Assembly (NCBI RefSeq): GCF_001263415.1
Contig: NZ_LGTE01000003.1
Coordinates: forward strand, 1-64,000
Direction of reading: 5' to 3'
From: Thermincola ferriacetica
GTDB lineage: Bacteria; Bacillota; Thermincolia; Thermincolales; Thermincolaceae
DNA: 64,000 bases
Made by a program: the position numbers and the translations under genes. Under the pieces are notes generated by a model. The model saw only the letters and a list, made by a program, of their open reading frames with translations. It was not told where the DNA came from and searched no databases. Below are positions 31,292 through 40,010 of the stretch, piece after piece; position 1 is the stretch's first letter, and each line of letters begins with the position of its first letter.

Positions 31292-32779
31292 TCAGGAAAA
31301 CTTTTCTTTTAATATTTCTATAGCGACCTCACGGTCGTCAAATGGTAGCACCTTTGTCCCGATAATCTGGTACGTTTCATGTCCCTTACCGGCTATAACC
31401 ACCACGTCACCCGTTTTAGCCATGTTCAGGGCATGCCTAATAGCCTCTTTCCTATCCTCGATAACGGTATAATTTTCTGGCCCGATAATAGGTTTGACGC
31501 CTTCCTCAATATCTCTCAGGATTTCTGCCGGGCTTTCGCTGCGGGGGTTATCAGAAGTTAGTACGGTAAAATCACTGAGTTTCGCCGAAACTTCACCCAT
31601 GATAGGACGTTTTGTCCGGTCCCGGTCTCCCCCGCACCCAAAAACCGTGATCAGTCTGCCTTTCGTAAACTCCCTGGCTGCACTAAGTACATTTTCCAAA
31701 CCATCCGGTGTATGAGCATAATCAACCAGCACAGCGAAAGGCTGGCCTGCTTCCACTTTTTCCATCCGACCCGGTACACCTTTTACCTCCTCCAGAGCTT
31801 CCTTGATTACCGGCAAAGCAATATTTTCGCCCAGACCGGAAGCTACCGCCGCCAATGAGTTGTAAACATTGAACAGGCCTGTCAAGTTTAGCTTCAAATC
31901 AACGGAACCCCTGGGAGTAACAGCGGTGAAGATGACCCCATCGGACCGCAAGTCAATTTTCTCTGCCCGCACATCAGCGGCTGACTGTATTCCGTATGTA
32001 ATCACCTGACCATGTGTAACTTCCAGAAAGCTCTGCCCTTTGGAATCGTCAATATTAATTATGCCATACTTATTTCTGCTCTTCCTAGAATTTTTTCCTA
32101 AATTAATGAATAATTTTTGTTTGGCCGCCAGGTAGTTATCCATAGTCTCGTGAAAGTCCAGGTGGTCCTGGGTGATGTTGGTAAAGATGGCCTGGTCATA
32201 TTCGCAGCCCGCTACCCTGTTCAATTCCAGGGCGTGGGATGACACTTCCATCACAGCGTAATCTACTCCCGCATCAACCATTTCTGCCAACAAAGCCTGC
32301 AAATCCAGAGATTCCGGCGTAGTATTGGTTACCGGAAGCACCCGGTCAATGATTTTATTTTTAATAGTCCCGATTAATCCTACTTTCTTACCGGCCTTGA
32401 CGAGTATGTTTTCTATGAGATGAGTAGTGGTGGTTTTCCCATTGGTACCGGTTACGCCGATAATATTCAGCTTATCGCCAGGATAATCGTAGAAAGCCGC
32501 CCCCATATAGGCCAGTGCTTCCCGCGTATCCTCCACCGTTACCACTGTAACAGAAGACGGTACGGTAATAGGTTTTTTCGCAATTATAACGGTCGCCCCG
32601 TTTTCCACCGCATTTTGGGCAAACAAATGGCCGTCGGTCTTGTACCCTTCTATGCATATAAAGGCAAAGCCAGGCTGCACTTTCCGCGAATCATAAGCCA
32701 GCCCCTCAATTTGCACCGTCAAATCTCCCTGCACCCGGGCGCCGTAAATATTCTTCAGCAGGTCCGTTAATCGTCGCAT
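31292..32779 (-). CDS. murE: UDP-MurNAc-L-Ala-D-Glu--2,6-diaminopimelate ligase
   Basis: The 495-residue Mur ligase has the ATP loop VTGTNGKTTTTHLIE, DYAVMEVSSHAL and TNITQDHLDFHETM. The substrate-selecting DNPRSE near residue 405 is the meso-diaminopimelate type; Lys-specific enzymes differ here. The wall therefore contains meso-Dap. A 196-bp gap with hairpins separates it from spoVD, so it may have its own leader. Confidence 0.97.
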   Translation of the reverse strand: MRRLTDLLKNIYGARVQGDLTVQIEGLAYDSRKVQPGFAFICIEGYKTDGHLFAQNAVENGATVIIAKKPITVPSSVTVVTVEDTREALAYMGAAFYDYPGDKLNIIGVTGTNGKTTTTHLIENILVKAGKKVGLIGTIKNKIIDRVLPVTNTTPESLDLQALLAEMVDAGVDYAVMEVSSHALELNRVAGCEYDQAIFTNITQDHLDFHETMDNYLAAKQKLFINLGKNSRKSRNKYGIINIDDSKGQSFLEVTHGQVITYGIQSAADVRAEKIDLRSDGVIFTAVTPRGSVDLKLNLTGLFNVYNSLAAVASGLGENIALPVIKEALEEVKGVPGRMEKVEAGQPFAVLVDYAHTPDGLENVLSAAREFTKGRLITVFGCGGDRDRTKRPIMGEVSAKLSDFTVLTSDNPRSESPAEILRDIEEGVKPIIGPENYTVIEDRKEAIRHALNMAKTGDVVVIAGKGHETYQIIGTKVLPFDDREVAIEILKEKFS

Positions 32780-32888
32780 AATTATCCCCCCTGGTCGTAC
32801 ATTCCCACAAATTTCCTACAAGTTTTATTATTAACGGGAATATAACTGTTTATCCTCTATATTTTTGCGCTGTCTCAGGAACAAAGTA

Positions 32889-32922
32889 AGGTTGGAGCAT
32901 GACGATTCCCCTGCTCCAACCT
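32889..32922. other. 11-bp perfect hairpin in the murE leader
   Basis: AGGTTGGAGCA pairs with TGCTCCAACCT around a 12-nt loop. There is no T-run directly after it on the minus strand. It may be a leader or attenuator structure before murE. Confidence 0.6.
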
Positions 32923-32941
32923 GATTTGTGTTTAAAAAGAG

Positions 32942-32967
32942 TTGCCTATGTCCTTAAACATGGGCAA
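32942..32967 (-). terminator. Terminator after spoVD
   Basis: TTGCCTATGT pairs with ACATGGGCAA (one mismatch). On the minus strand CTCTTTTT follows. It suggests partial termination inside the dcw cluster. Confidence 0.7.
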
Positions 32968-32975
32968 TGTCTTTT

Positions 32976-35096
32976 TTACGGAAAAGGCTCGGGCGCCGGT
33001 GGGAGGAAAATCACTTTGACTGTCGTCCCGGCTTTCACCTTGGTTCCGGGCTCTATTTTCTGGCTGGCGGCTACCCCTGACCCCTCCGGGTTCATTTTTA
33101 GCCCCAAGGCCCCTAACAGCTTACCGGCTTCTCTCATGGTTAAACCCGTTAAGTCGGGTACTGTCACCTCCGTACCCTCTGGAACACTCTTGGCTTCCGG
33201 GCCAACATAAAGTATCACCGGGGTTTTTTCCAGCACTTTGGCGCCGCCTTTAGGCTGCTGGTTCAAAACCCATTGGCCGGAACCTTCTAAATTGCTTGCC
33301 AAACCTGCCTTTCTCAGAATATCCTGGGCTTCAGTCAAAGGCATGTTAATTAAATCAGGTACTATAACTTCTTTACGTTTTTCTTTTTCTTCCAGTTCAG
33401 TTTTGCTGACCCGCGGCCTGACGTTCAGGTAACGAAGTACGTCGCGGGCCACGTTTTTAAATACGGGTGCAGCAATCTGACCGCCGTAATAGGTTCCTCC
33501 CTGTGGTTCATCAATAACCACAAGTATTGCCACCTGTGGGTTTTCAACAGGGGCAAACCCTGCAAAGGATGCAATGTATTTGCCGGAGGAATATCCGCCT
33601 TTACCGGCTTTTTGGGCAGTACCGGTCTTGCCGGCGGCAGGGTATTCTTCCATATAAGCATTTTTTCCGGTACCCTGACTTACAACCTTCTCCAGAATCC
33701 CAGCCAACTGGCGAGCCGTTGACCTGGAAATCACCTGGCGCACTGGTTCAGGTTCAATTTTCCGGACCAAATGCCCTTGACTGTCCCGGATTTCTTTGAC
33801 CAGTTGGGGCTTCATGAGTACCCCGTCGTTAGCAACTGCCGATATAGCGGTAATCAGTTGAATCGGCGTCACCGAAATAGATTGCCCGATAGATATGGTG
33901 GCAAGGTTAATGTTCTTGACCTGTTTTTCCGGGATAACAATTCCTTTGGCTTCTCCGACCAATGGTATGCCGGTCTTTTGCCCAAAACCAAAAGCCTTTA
34001 TATACTTGTAGAAGCGTTCCCTCCCCAGATCAAGCCCAACCTGAATGAATCCAGGGTTACAGGAGTTTTGGGCCACTTCTTCAAAGGACTGGGAACCATG
34101 AGCTCTGGGATACCGCCAACACTTTATCCTTTCACCGGATACTACGGCATAGCCGGGGTCATAGAACCTGCTTTCCGGTTTCACAACCCCCTCTTCCAGA
34201 GCAGCGGCGGCTGTAATAACTTTAAAAGTGGAACCCGGTTCATAGTTCAGCCAAATGGCCGGATTTCTCCAACTGGTTTGCGGATATTCGCCATATTTAT
34301 TCGGGTCAAAATCCGGCCGGTTGCCCATAGCCAGAATGCCGCCCGTTTTGGGTTCCATTACTATAATGGTGGCGCTTTTCGGGTTATAGGTTTCTACGAT
34401 ATTATCCAATTCACGCTCTACGAAATATTGAATAGTTTCATCTATGGTCAGCACCAGGCTGTTTCCGGGCTGTGGCGGTTTGTACTGATGCAGGGCCTGC
34501 GGTATTTCCCGGCCCAGGGAATCCTTTTCGACCAAGATTCTCCCCGGAACACCGGCCAGTTCTTTTTCCATTGTAACCTCAATACCGTTCAGACCATAGT
34601 TATCAATACCCACAAACCCCAATACATGAGAGGCAAGGTTGCCGTTCGGATAGGACCGCTGACTTTCTTCCACAATATCTATCCCTGGCAGTTCCAGCTT
34701 TTTGATTTTTTTGCTAATTTCCGGATCAACTTTTCTCTGGATATATACAAAGTTGCTTCTTTTCGTTATTTTCTTATATATCTCCTCATATTTAAGGCCG
34801 AGAATCTCGGCCAGCTTTTTCGCGGTTTCTGCAGGTTTTTTTATTTCCGGCGGAATGGCGTAAACTGTATCCGAACTGATGCTGATCACCAGTTCCTTTC
34901 CGTTCCGGTCGTAAATGGTCCCTCTTTTCGCAGGTACTTTAATATCGTCCATCCTGTTTTCCAGGGCCTCGGTGCTAAGTTTATCCCCGTTAACAAACTG
35001 AATCCATGCTAACCGACCAATCAAAAATAGCAGGAATGCTCCCATGATCAAGAATAGCTGGGTTATACGCTTTCTCATTAAAACATTGGTGGTCAC
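32976..35096 (-). CDS. spoVD: Class B penicillin-binding protein with two PASTA domains, SpoVD/FtsI type
   Basis: The 706-residue transpeptidase has an N-terminal membrane helix (about 10-30) and a PBP dimerisation domain. The transpeptidase domain has catalytic Ser289 (EPGSTFK), SxN as QNSCNPG, and KTGTAQKA. Two C-terminal PASTA domains (from about residues 580 and 645) follow. The PASTA tail favours SpoVD or PBP2b over plain FtsI. Only one class B PBP lies in the cluster, so it may serve both division and cortex synthesis. The GTG start at 35096 lies 25 bp after ftsL. Confidence 0.93.
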   Translation of the reverse strand: MTTNVLMRKRITQLFLIMGAFLLFLIGRLAWIQFVNGDKLSTEALENRMDDIKVPAKRGTIYDRNGKELVISISSDTVYAIPPEIKKPAETAKKLAEILGLKYEEIYKKITKRSNFVYIQRKVDPEISKKIKKLELPGIDIVEESQRSYPNGNLASHVLGFVGIDNYGLNGIEVTMEKELAGVPGRILVEKDSLGREIPQALHQYKPPQPGNSLVLTIDETIQYFVERELDNIVETYNPKSATIIVMEPKTGGILAMGNRPDFDPNKYGEYPQTSWRNPAIWLNYEPGSTFKVITAAAALEEGVVKPESRFYDPGYAVVSGERIKCWRYPRAHGSQSFEEVAQNSCNPGFIQVGLDLGRERFYKYIKAFGFGQKTGIPLVGEAKGIVIPEKQVKNINLATISIGQSISVTPIQLITAISAVANDGVLMKPQLVKEIRDSQGHLVRKIEPEPVRQVISRSTARQLAGILEKVVSQGTGKNAYMEEYPAAGKTGTAQKAGKGGYSSGKYIASFAGFAPVENPQVAILVVIDEPQGGTYYGGQIAAPVFKNVARDVLRYLNVRPRVSKTELEEKEKRKEVIVPDLINMPLTEAQDILRKAGLASNLEGSGQWVLNQQPKGGAKVLEKTPVILYVGPEAKSVPEGTEVTVPDLTGLTMREAGKLLGALGLKMNPEGSGVAASQKIEPGTKVKAGTTVKVIFLPPAPEPFP

Positions 35097-35120
35097 ATGA
35101 GTTCAACCCCTCAAAATATA

Positions 35121-35660
35121 CTAATTGGATGCCGTAGTTGCCTCGGCCTGCGCTACCCTCCCCGTCCAGTTGGCCAGCAGCCTACTCAATACGTCTATAA
35201 GAGCCATCGGTCTGTGTTTTTCTTTTTGTGGTTTGAGTTGCTCTTCTTTTTGAATTTTTTGCGCCGGTACCTGTTCTTTACCAACTGAATCTTTTGATTC
35301 GACAGCTACAAATTGGACTCCTGCAGATGTATCCGGTTTAACCATACCAAGTTTTTCCGTAGCTACTGCTTCAATTCTCTCTAAGGACTGCAATTGGGCT
35401 ATTTTCATTTCTAATGCCTGGTTCTGTAGCTCCATTGCCTTTATCTGTTTTTTCATTTCCACAATTTTGTACCCTGTAGCAGCAATTTGGGCGTACTTGG
35501 TGGCAAGCAGCAAAAATACAGTGAAGGCTATCATCATGATGCCAGTATAAACCAACCTGGACTTGTTCCGCATCCGGCGAACTTTGCGGGTGCGCCGCGG
35601 GCGAACAGCCGTTTGTTCCTGGTAGCGGTAATAATCATGACTTTCTCTTGCCAATATCAA
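35121..35660 (-). CDS. ftsL: Cell division protein FtsL
   Basis: The 179-residue bitopic protein has a basic cytoplasmic head (RPRRTRKVRRMRNKSR), one transmembrane helix at about 36-55 and a leucine-zipper coiled coil at about 65-100 (KIVEMKKQIKAMELQNQALE). An ERIEAVATEKLGM end motif follows, common to FtsL. The Lys/Gln/Glu-rich C-terminal tail is longer than usual. It forms a complex with FtsQ and a DivIC-type partner. The TTG start at 35660 follows GGGGAGG by about 10 nt. Confidence 0.85.
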   Translation of the reverse strand: MILARESHDYYRYQEQTAVRPRRTRKVRRMRNKSRLVYTGIMMIAFTVFLLLATKYAQIAATGYKIVEMKKQIKAMELQNQALEMKIAQLQSLERIEAVATEKLGMVKPDTSAGVQFVAVESKDSVGKEQVPAQKIQKEEQLKPQKEKHRPMALIDVLSRLLANWTGRVAQAEATTASN

Positions 35661-35662
35661 AG

Positions 35663-36622
35663 TTATTCAGCCTCCCCGTTTTTTAGAACCAAGCGTTCTG
35701 CCACCCTGAGCTTTGCACTGCGCGCCCTGGGGTTTCTTTCAATCTCTGCCGTCGAAGGTTCAATGGGTTTATTGGTAATAATTTTGAGCATAGGAACGGT
35801 CCCGCAGGTACAAACAGGAAATTCCGGAGGGCAAACGCATTCTTTGGCCAAATCCCTGAACATTTCTTTGGTTATCCTATCTTCCAGGGAATGGAAAGAA
35901 ATGACACAGATTCTCCCTCCGGGCGCCAACACCTCTATTGCATCCCGCAAAGCGGATTTAAATTTACTTAATTCATCGTTAACGGCTATTCTTAACGCCT
36001 GAAACGTCCTCTTAGCAGGGTGCGGGCCTTCTTTCCGGGCCCCCGCCGGAACAGCGTTTTTAATAATTTCCACCAACTGCCCGGTCGTCGATATTTCTTC
36101 CCTGGCCCGGGCTTCCACAATGAATTTGGCAATCCTTCTGGCCCAACGTTCTTCGCCATACTCCGAAATAATTTTGGCCAACTCGTCTTCCGTGAGGCCG
36201 TTCACCAAAATACGGGCTGTAACCGGTTCCAGGGGGTTCATACGCATATCCAGCGGAGCGTCTACTTTATAACTGAATCCGCGTTGAATCTGGTCAAGCT
36301 GGTAAGAAGAAACTCCCAGGTCAAAAAGCACCCCGTCCACCCGGTATATTCCCAGTTCTTCCAGAATATCTCTGATGCGGTTAAAATTACTGTGCACCAA
36401 ACGGTAGTTGAACCCTATATTTTTTAACCGCTTTTCAGCCGCTGCTATAGCATTGATATCCTGGTCTATGCCTACAAGAAATCCGTTTGGTTGAATTTTT
36501 TTCAAAATTTCTGCCGAATGTCCTGCTCCTCCTAACGTGCAATCAACATATACGCCATCGGGCTTTATATTCAGGTGGCTGATACTCTCATCCAACATAA
36601 CCGGCACGTGATGAAAATCCAT
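35663..36622 (-). CDS. rsmH: 16S rRNA (cytosine1402-N4)-methyltransferase
   Basis: The 319-residue SAM-dependent enzyme has [13 protein letters not shown] at the start and [14 protein letters not shown] as SAM motif I. It also has [20 protein letters not shown] split by a short turn, [16 protein letters not shown], and a Cys-rich end ([13 protein letters not shown]). It methylates C1402 in the ribosomal P-site. It lies between mraZ and ftsL as is usual. Confidence 0.97.
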   Translation of the reverse strand: MDFHHVPVMLDESISHLNIKPDGVYVDCTLGGAGHSAEILKKIQPNGFLVGIDQDINAIAAAEKRLKNIGFNYRLVHSNFNRIRDILEELGIYRVDGVLFDLGVSSYQLDQIQRGFSYKVDAPLDMRMNPLEPVTARILVNGLTEDELAKIISEYGEERWARRIAKFIVEARAREEISTTGQLVEIIKNAVPAGARKEGPHPAKRTFQALRIAVNDELSKFKSALRDAIEVLAPGGRICVISFHSLEDRITKEMFRDLAKECVCPPEFPVCTCGTVPMLKIITNKPIEPSTAEIERNPRARSAKLRVAERLVLKNGEAE

Positions 36623-36645
36623 CTATGTTCACCTTCCGGAACTTT

Positions 36646-37083
36646 TTAGATTCCCAAATCAAAATCCACAATTTTTTCCGCCAGCTCCTCGTAGGTCGAT
36701 TCAGATTGCCGGCTGTATTTTTCCCACTCTTCCCTGCTCCAGATCTCTACCCTGGTGGAAACGCCGATAACAACTACCTCTTTGTCCAACCTGGCATGAC
36801 TTCTGAGATTGGCGGGGAGTAATATTCTGCCCTGTTTATCTACCTCGCATTCGGTAGCCCCGGAAAAGAAAAACCTTACAAAGGCCCGGGCATCAGCCCT
36901 GGTAAAGGGAAGTGATTTCATCTTTTGTTCCAAAAGCCGCCATTCTTCCATGGGATATAAAAACAAACAATTATCCAGGCCCTTGGTGGCAATGAACTTG
37001 TCACCAAGCCCTTCCCTGAATTTGGCCGGAATAATAACCCTGCCTTTAGCATCAATTGTGTGTTGAAACTCTCCCATGAACAT
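36646..37083 (-). CDS. mraZ: Transcriptional regulator MraZ
   Basis: The 145-residue AbrB-fold protein has two SpoVT-like halves, each with the DxxGR motif ([16 protein letters not shown] at about 8-23, [15 protein letters not shown] at about 82-96). It binds repeats upstream of its own operon and represses dcw transcription. ATG 37083 gives [11 protein letters not shown] and lies 8 nt after AGGTGG. A matching operator is at 37135-37159. Confidence 0.96.
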   Translation of the reverse strand: MFMGEFQHTIDAKGRVIIPAKFREGLGDKFIATKGLDNCLFLYPMEEWRLLEQKMKSLPFTRADARAFVRFFFSGATECEVDKQGRILLPANLRSHARLDKEVVVIGVSTRVEIWSREEWEKYSRQSESTYEELAEKIVDFDLGI

Positions 37084-37134
37084 GACGGTTTCCACCTACT
37101 TAACACACCCGCTGGGAAATAAAAGGCTATTCCC

Positions 37135-37159
37135 CCACTTCCCTCCACTTTATACCACT
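37135..37159 (-). promoter_or_regulatory. MraZ operator: three AGTGG repeats at 10-bp spacing
   Basis: On the minus strand AGTGG occurs at 37159-37155, 37149-37145 and 37139-37135, exactly one helical turn apart. This matches the direct-repeat MraZ binding sites in front of mraZ in other bacteria. Confidence 0.8.
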
Positions 37160-37297
37160 CTATTCTCTATATTCGTAAAAAATCCTGCTAAACTTTATAC
37201 CAAAATAAAAAATTTTTCCGTGAAATCTCTTTTTTTCTCGCGATTTTTCGTTCTAGCTCCGTTTTACACAATATATAGTGCCCCCTCCACTTTGGCT

Positions 37298-37368
37298 GCA
37301 CAATTTGTTGTGCATTCGCAATGCAAAGGCGGTCGGCATCCGACGACCAGTGGTCGGTAGTTACCGCC
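37298..37368. other. Cluster of four hairpins
   Basis: GCACAA/TTGTGC (37298-37313), GCATT/AATGC (37312-37324) and GGCGGT/ACCGCC (37328-37368) enclosing CCGAC/GTCGG (37340-37357) follow each other. No open frame of quality covers the region, which is probably a structured RNA or a palindromic repeat. Confidence 0.55.
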
Positions 37369-37422
37369 GCAATGACCATGGGCGTTGATTTGGTTTTATT
37401 GGCCGCTTTAAGATAAAAAGTA

Positions 37423-37530
37423 TTGACACAACGAAAAATGGTTATTCTACTTGTAGGTAGAATATTTACTGACGTTCGCGAGGATGTCAGGCAGAATACT
37501 ACCAAACCCCGCTTTTAATGCGGGGTTTTT
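37423..37530 (+). ncRNA. Candidate small structured RNA with promoter and terminator
   Basis: TTGACA at 37423-37428 has a weak -10 (TCTACT, 17 bp on). It is followed by GGTAG/CTACC enclosing CTGAC/GTCAG, then a textbook terminator AACCCCGC/GCGGGGTT with a T5 run at 37505-37530. TATTCTAC/GTAGAATA offers an alternative fold. No ribosome site or open frame lies inside. The transcript would be about 75 nt. Confidence 0.4.
37505..37530 (+). terminator. Strong terminator
   Basis: AACCCCGC (37505-37512) pairs with GCGGGGTT (37520-37527), followed by TTT. No protein gene lies directly upstream on this strand, which points to a short untranslated transcript. Confidence 0.8.
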
Positions 37531-37554
37531 CCTTTTCTCCAGTCTTTACGTCGG

Positions 37555-37850
37555 GAAGGCAGGTAGTTCCCGCATGTTTGAAGATGGCGAAGGGTGCTGT
37601 GCTACAAAAAAGAAACTGCCGCTGTGAAAGTAAAACAACCGTTGCTCCGAGGTTACGGGCAGAGACAGTGTAAACTCCGTTCAGTTGAAATCGCTGAACC
37701 CGGCCAAATCGCCATCCATGACTCGTGGCCGGGTTTCCGGCGTCCGTGCCGGAAACAGCGATTTCAAGCCCTCACTGTCGTTAACACTGTCTACCCGCCC
37801 TCCACCAAGTCGCAACTTATTGTTTTACCTCCACAGCGGCTATTTGTTTT
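37555..37850. repeat. Dispersed noncoding repeat, uninterrupted copy
   Basis: 37560-37650 matches 14750-14850 almost base for base. 37740-37840 matches 14331-14425. A palindromic CCGGCCA...TGGCCGGG pair lies near 37700-37730. No gene is visible in 37084-38139, which holds only the MraZ operator, structured elements and this repeat. Confidence 0.8.
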
Positions 37851-37936
37851 CCTGGCAAGGTTTTGCAGCACAAAGCTCCGGAGTAGCCGGGACACCCCAC
37901 CCACCCTAATCATTACGATTATTCTCTTTATGTCAG

Positions 37937-38050
37937 GAGGGCATATTATTCTGGAGCGGGGACTAAAATCGTTCTCCGGCCCGCAATCCACGAAGTGGGA
38001 GCGGTTGCCGGAGGAGATTTCGTCCGGGAGCGGAAGAATAATATGCCCTC
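37937..38050. repeat. Long inverted repeat (114 bp)
   Basis: GAGGGCATATTATTCT (37937-37952) pairs perfectly with 38035-38050. The inner segments GGAGCGGGGACTAAAATCG and GAGATTTCGTCCGGGAGCGG also pair imperfectly, so the whole could fold into one long hairpin. A T6 run follows on the plus strand. Confidence 0.7.
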
Positions 38051-38129
38051 TTTTTTCAATTTCGCCCAGAGCAGAGGAATCATTTAACCTCCGCTTAGTT
38101 CCATGATGAGGTTTGGTGCGCAGCAAGCA

Positions 38130-38151
38130 GGGGCTGTCTTTAGACAGCCCC
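38130..38151. terminator. Hairpin at the end of the YdjM-like gene
   Basis: A perfect 10-bp stem GGGGCTGTCT/AGACAGCCCC (38130-38139, 38142-38151) overlaps the stop codon. No clear T-run follows, so termination is uncertain. Confidence 0.5.
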
Positions 38152-39102
38152 CGATTTCTTCTTGCGCCTAACCGGCTTTTTTATTTGCAGTTTTTCTTCA
38201 ATGATTTCCCCATTCCCGTCTAACTGTACGACCACCCCGTGAACACCGCCTAAATTGGCCAGGTGTACGTCGCTCCATTCAACAGTATAAGTCTGGTCGG
38301 CTTTTCTGGTCACATTATAAAAAGGAAATCTTGACCGTTTAAGAAATATATCTACATAATCAGAATCGCGGGATGATTTTACACAGCGGTGAAAGGCGCC
38401 GGAGCAAAACTCCTCCTTGCTCAGAATCTCTTTGCGCCGGGTATCAACGCAAAAATGAATGTACCTGTTCCTTTCTTTAACTATAACATCCCAGAGAAAA
38501 GGACTGACGGCCGAAGGAAGAACGAAGACAGCCGCTCCTTTATCCGGCCCCAATTCCTCCAATACAATCTTCCGCGCTTTTCTTTTTTGCCTGACCCGGT
38601 AAGCCAGATAGGATATAACAACGGCGAACGAAGCCAAATAAGAAAAGGCGGAATTTTCCGGGACCTGATAGCCAAGATAAACCCCGGCTACAAGGCCGGA
38701 AATTACGACCGGGTCAAAAAACCAGATCAAGTCCAGGCTGTATTTCTTTGATTTAAACGGGTAAAACAAAGGCAGCCCCCAGGGGGTAAGGATATCCATG
38801 GCCAGGTGGGATAACAATCCTGCTCCGACCATGGCTAAAACCGTAGCCCAATCATGCACAGGCGTAAAAAGACGGACACCAATGGAAATTAACAACCCCA
38901 AGACTACCGTACCCAACAAAGAATGGGTAATCTCCCGGTGGTACTTGTAAAACGCCTTCGGCCCCTTCAAAAAGGTGATAATATCAAAATCATGGGCTAC
39001 ACTACCAACAATTGTTGCCACGTAGCCAAGGAGCCTATACTTTTTGCCGAAACTCAGACCGGCAATCATAGAACCCAGCAGACCGTGCGAAACCAAATCC
39101 AC
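38140..39102 (-). CDS. YdjM-like (DUF457) inner-membrane metal-dependent hydrolase
   Basis: The 320-residue protein starts MDLVSHGLLGSMIAG. It has several transmembrane helices in the first 180 residues with the family's polar motifs GSVAHDFDI, HREITHSLLG and SHLAMDILTPWGLPLFYPF around them. These His/Asp residues probably bind metal. A soluble C-terminal part of about 140 residues is less conserved. The physiological substrate is unknown for the family. GTG 39102 is 8 nt after AAAAGGG; a GTG 9 nt upstream overlaps that site. Confidence 0.82.
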   Translation of the reverse strand: MDLVSHGLLGSMIAGLSFGKKYRLLGYVATIVGSVAHDFDIITFLKGPKAFYKYHREITHSLLGTVVLGLLISIGVRLFTPVHDWATVLAMVGAGLLSHLAMDILTPWGLPLFYPFKSKKYSLDLIWFFDPVVISGLVAGVYLGYQVPENSAFSYLASFAVVISYLAYRVRQKRKARKIVLEELGPDKGAAVFVLPSAVSPFLWDVIVKERNRYIHFCVDTRRKEILSKEEFCSGAFHRCVKSSRDSDYVDIFLKRSRFPFYNVTRKADQTYTVEWSDVHLANLGGVHGVVVQLDGNGEIIEEKLQIKKPVRRKKKSGAV

Positions 39103-39204
39103 TTTATGCACCCTTTTAATCCTATACCCAAGATAAGGACTGTAACTTTATAATGAAAGTATAGCATAGAGCCGCCTTTATTTCATCTGCCATTTTGTAA
39201 CGAA

Positions 39205-40008
39205 TTAAAGGGGAAGGAGTCGTCTTTTCCTTTGACTGAAAACGGCAATCTTATCATAGCCAATTTCTAACAATAACTGTTTCGCTTCAGGAAAACACGC
39301 TCCCACCTGCTCCGGAGTATGAGCGTCAGACCCCAACGTGACAGGCACCCGTCTTTTAAAGCACTCACGCAGGAAAACTGCCGATGGATATATCTCTCCA
39401 ACAGGAGCCCTTAAGCCCGCGGTATTAATCTCAATGCATATGTCGGCGTCGGCAAAGCATTTGGCCAAGCGTTCATATATGTATGTAATATCCTTCCGCG
39501 GGCGAAAATTCAGTTTTTTGACCAGGTCCGGGTGAGCCAGTATGTCAAAATGGCCGGAAGCGGCAGCCTTTTCCAGCAAGTTAAAATATTCAGCGTAGAC
39601 TTCATCAATGTCTCTTTTTTGATATTCATCAATAAACCGGGGATTATCAAAACCCCATCTGCCCAAGAAGTGGATGCTCCCTAATACATAATCAAAAGGA
39701 AAGGCATTGATGATTCTTTTAAGTTCCGCTTGGCAGTCCGGGTCAAAATCCGCCTCAATACCAAGCTTTATATTGTAAGGATAAAATTGCTTCTGCAATT
39801 TTTCTACCGCCTTAACGTATATAGGCAGCTCTTCCTCAGCCATGGCAATGGAAGGGTCCCTTTCAGCCGCCGGAAGAAAATACATGGGTATATGGTCCGC
39901 AACGCCTATTTCCACTATACCCTCCCTTTTGGCTTTTAAGACATATTCCTCCATCTCCCCTTCGGCATGACCGCACATTTTAGTGTGCATATGATAATCT
40001 ATCAGCAT
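39205..40008 (-). CDS. PHP-family phosphatase, histidinol-phosphatase-like
   Basis: The 267-residue PHP-domain protein has the metal ligands DYHMHT, H20 (CGHAEG), ADH (VADHIPMYF), GIEADF, LGSIHFLG, LAHPDL and a final GSDAHTPEQVG. This arrangement matches HisJ/HisK-type histidinol phosphatases. No other histidine biosynthesis gene is near, so the true substrate could be another phosphomonoester. The ATG follows GGAGGT, 2 bp after the VWA gene, so it is the last gene of the MoxR-VWA-PHP set. Confidence 0.85.
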   Translation of the reverse strand: MLIDYHMHTKMCGHAEGEMEEYVLKAKREGIVEIGVADHIPMYFLPAAERDPSIAMAEEELPIYVKAVEKLQKQFYPYNIKLGIEADFDPDCQAELKRIINAFPFDYVLGSIHFLGRWGFDNPRFIDEYQKRDIDEVYAEYFNLLEKAAASGHFDILAHPDLVKKLNFRPRKDITYIYERLAKCFADADICIEINTAGLRAPVGEIYPSAVFLRECFKRRVPVTLGSDAHTPEQVGACFPEAKQLLLEIGYDKIAVFSQRKRRLLPL

Positions 40009-40010
40009 TA

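Noticed and set aside
33771-35012. 413-codon frame antisense to spoVD
   Set aside because: It is the complement of a strongly conserved PBP gene, has no domain signature, and is explained by the codon bias of the opposite strand.
37188-37505. 105-codon open frame on the minus strand upstream of mraZ
   Set aside because: It runs through hairpins, the candidate RNA and the MraZ promoter region, has no good ribosome site and no recognisable composition.
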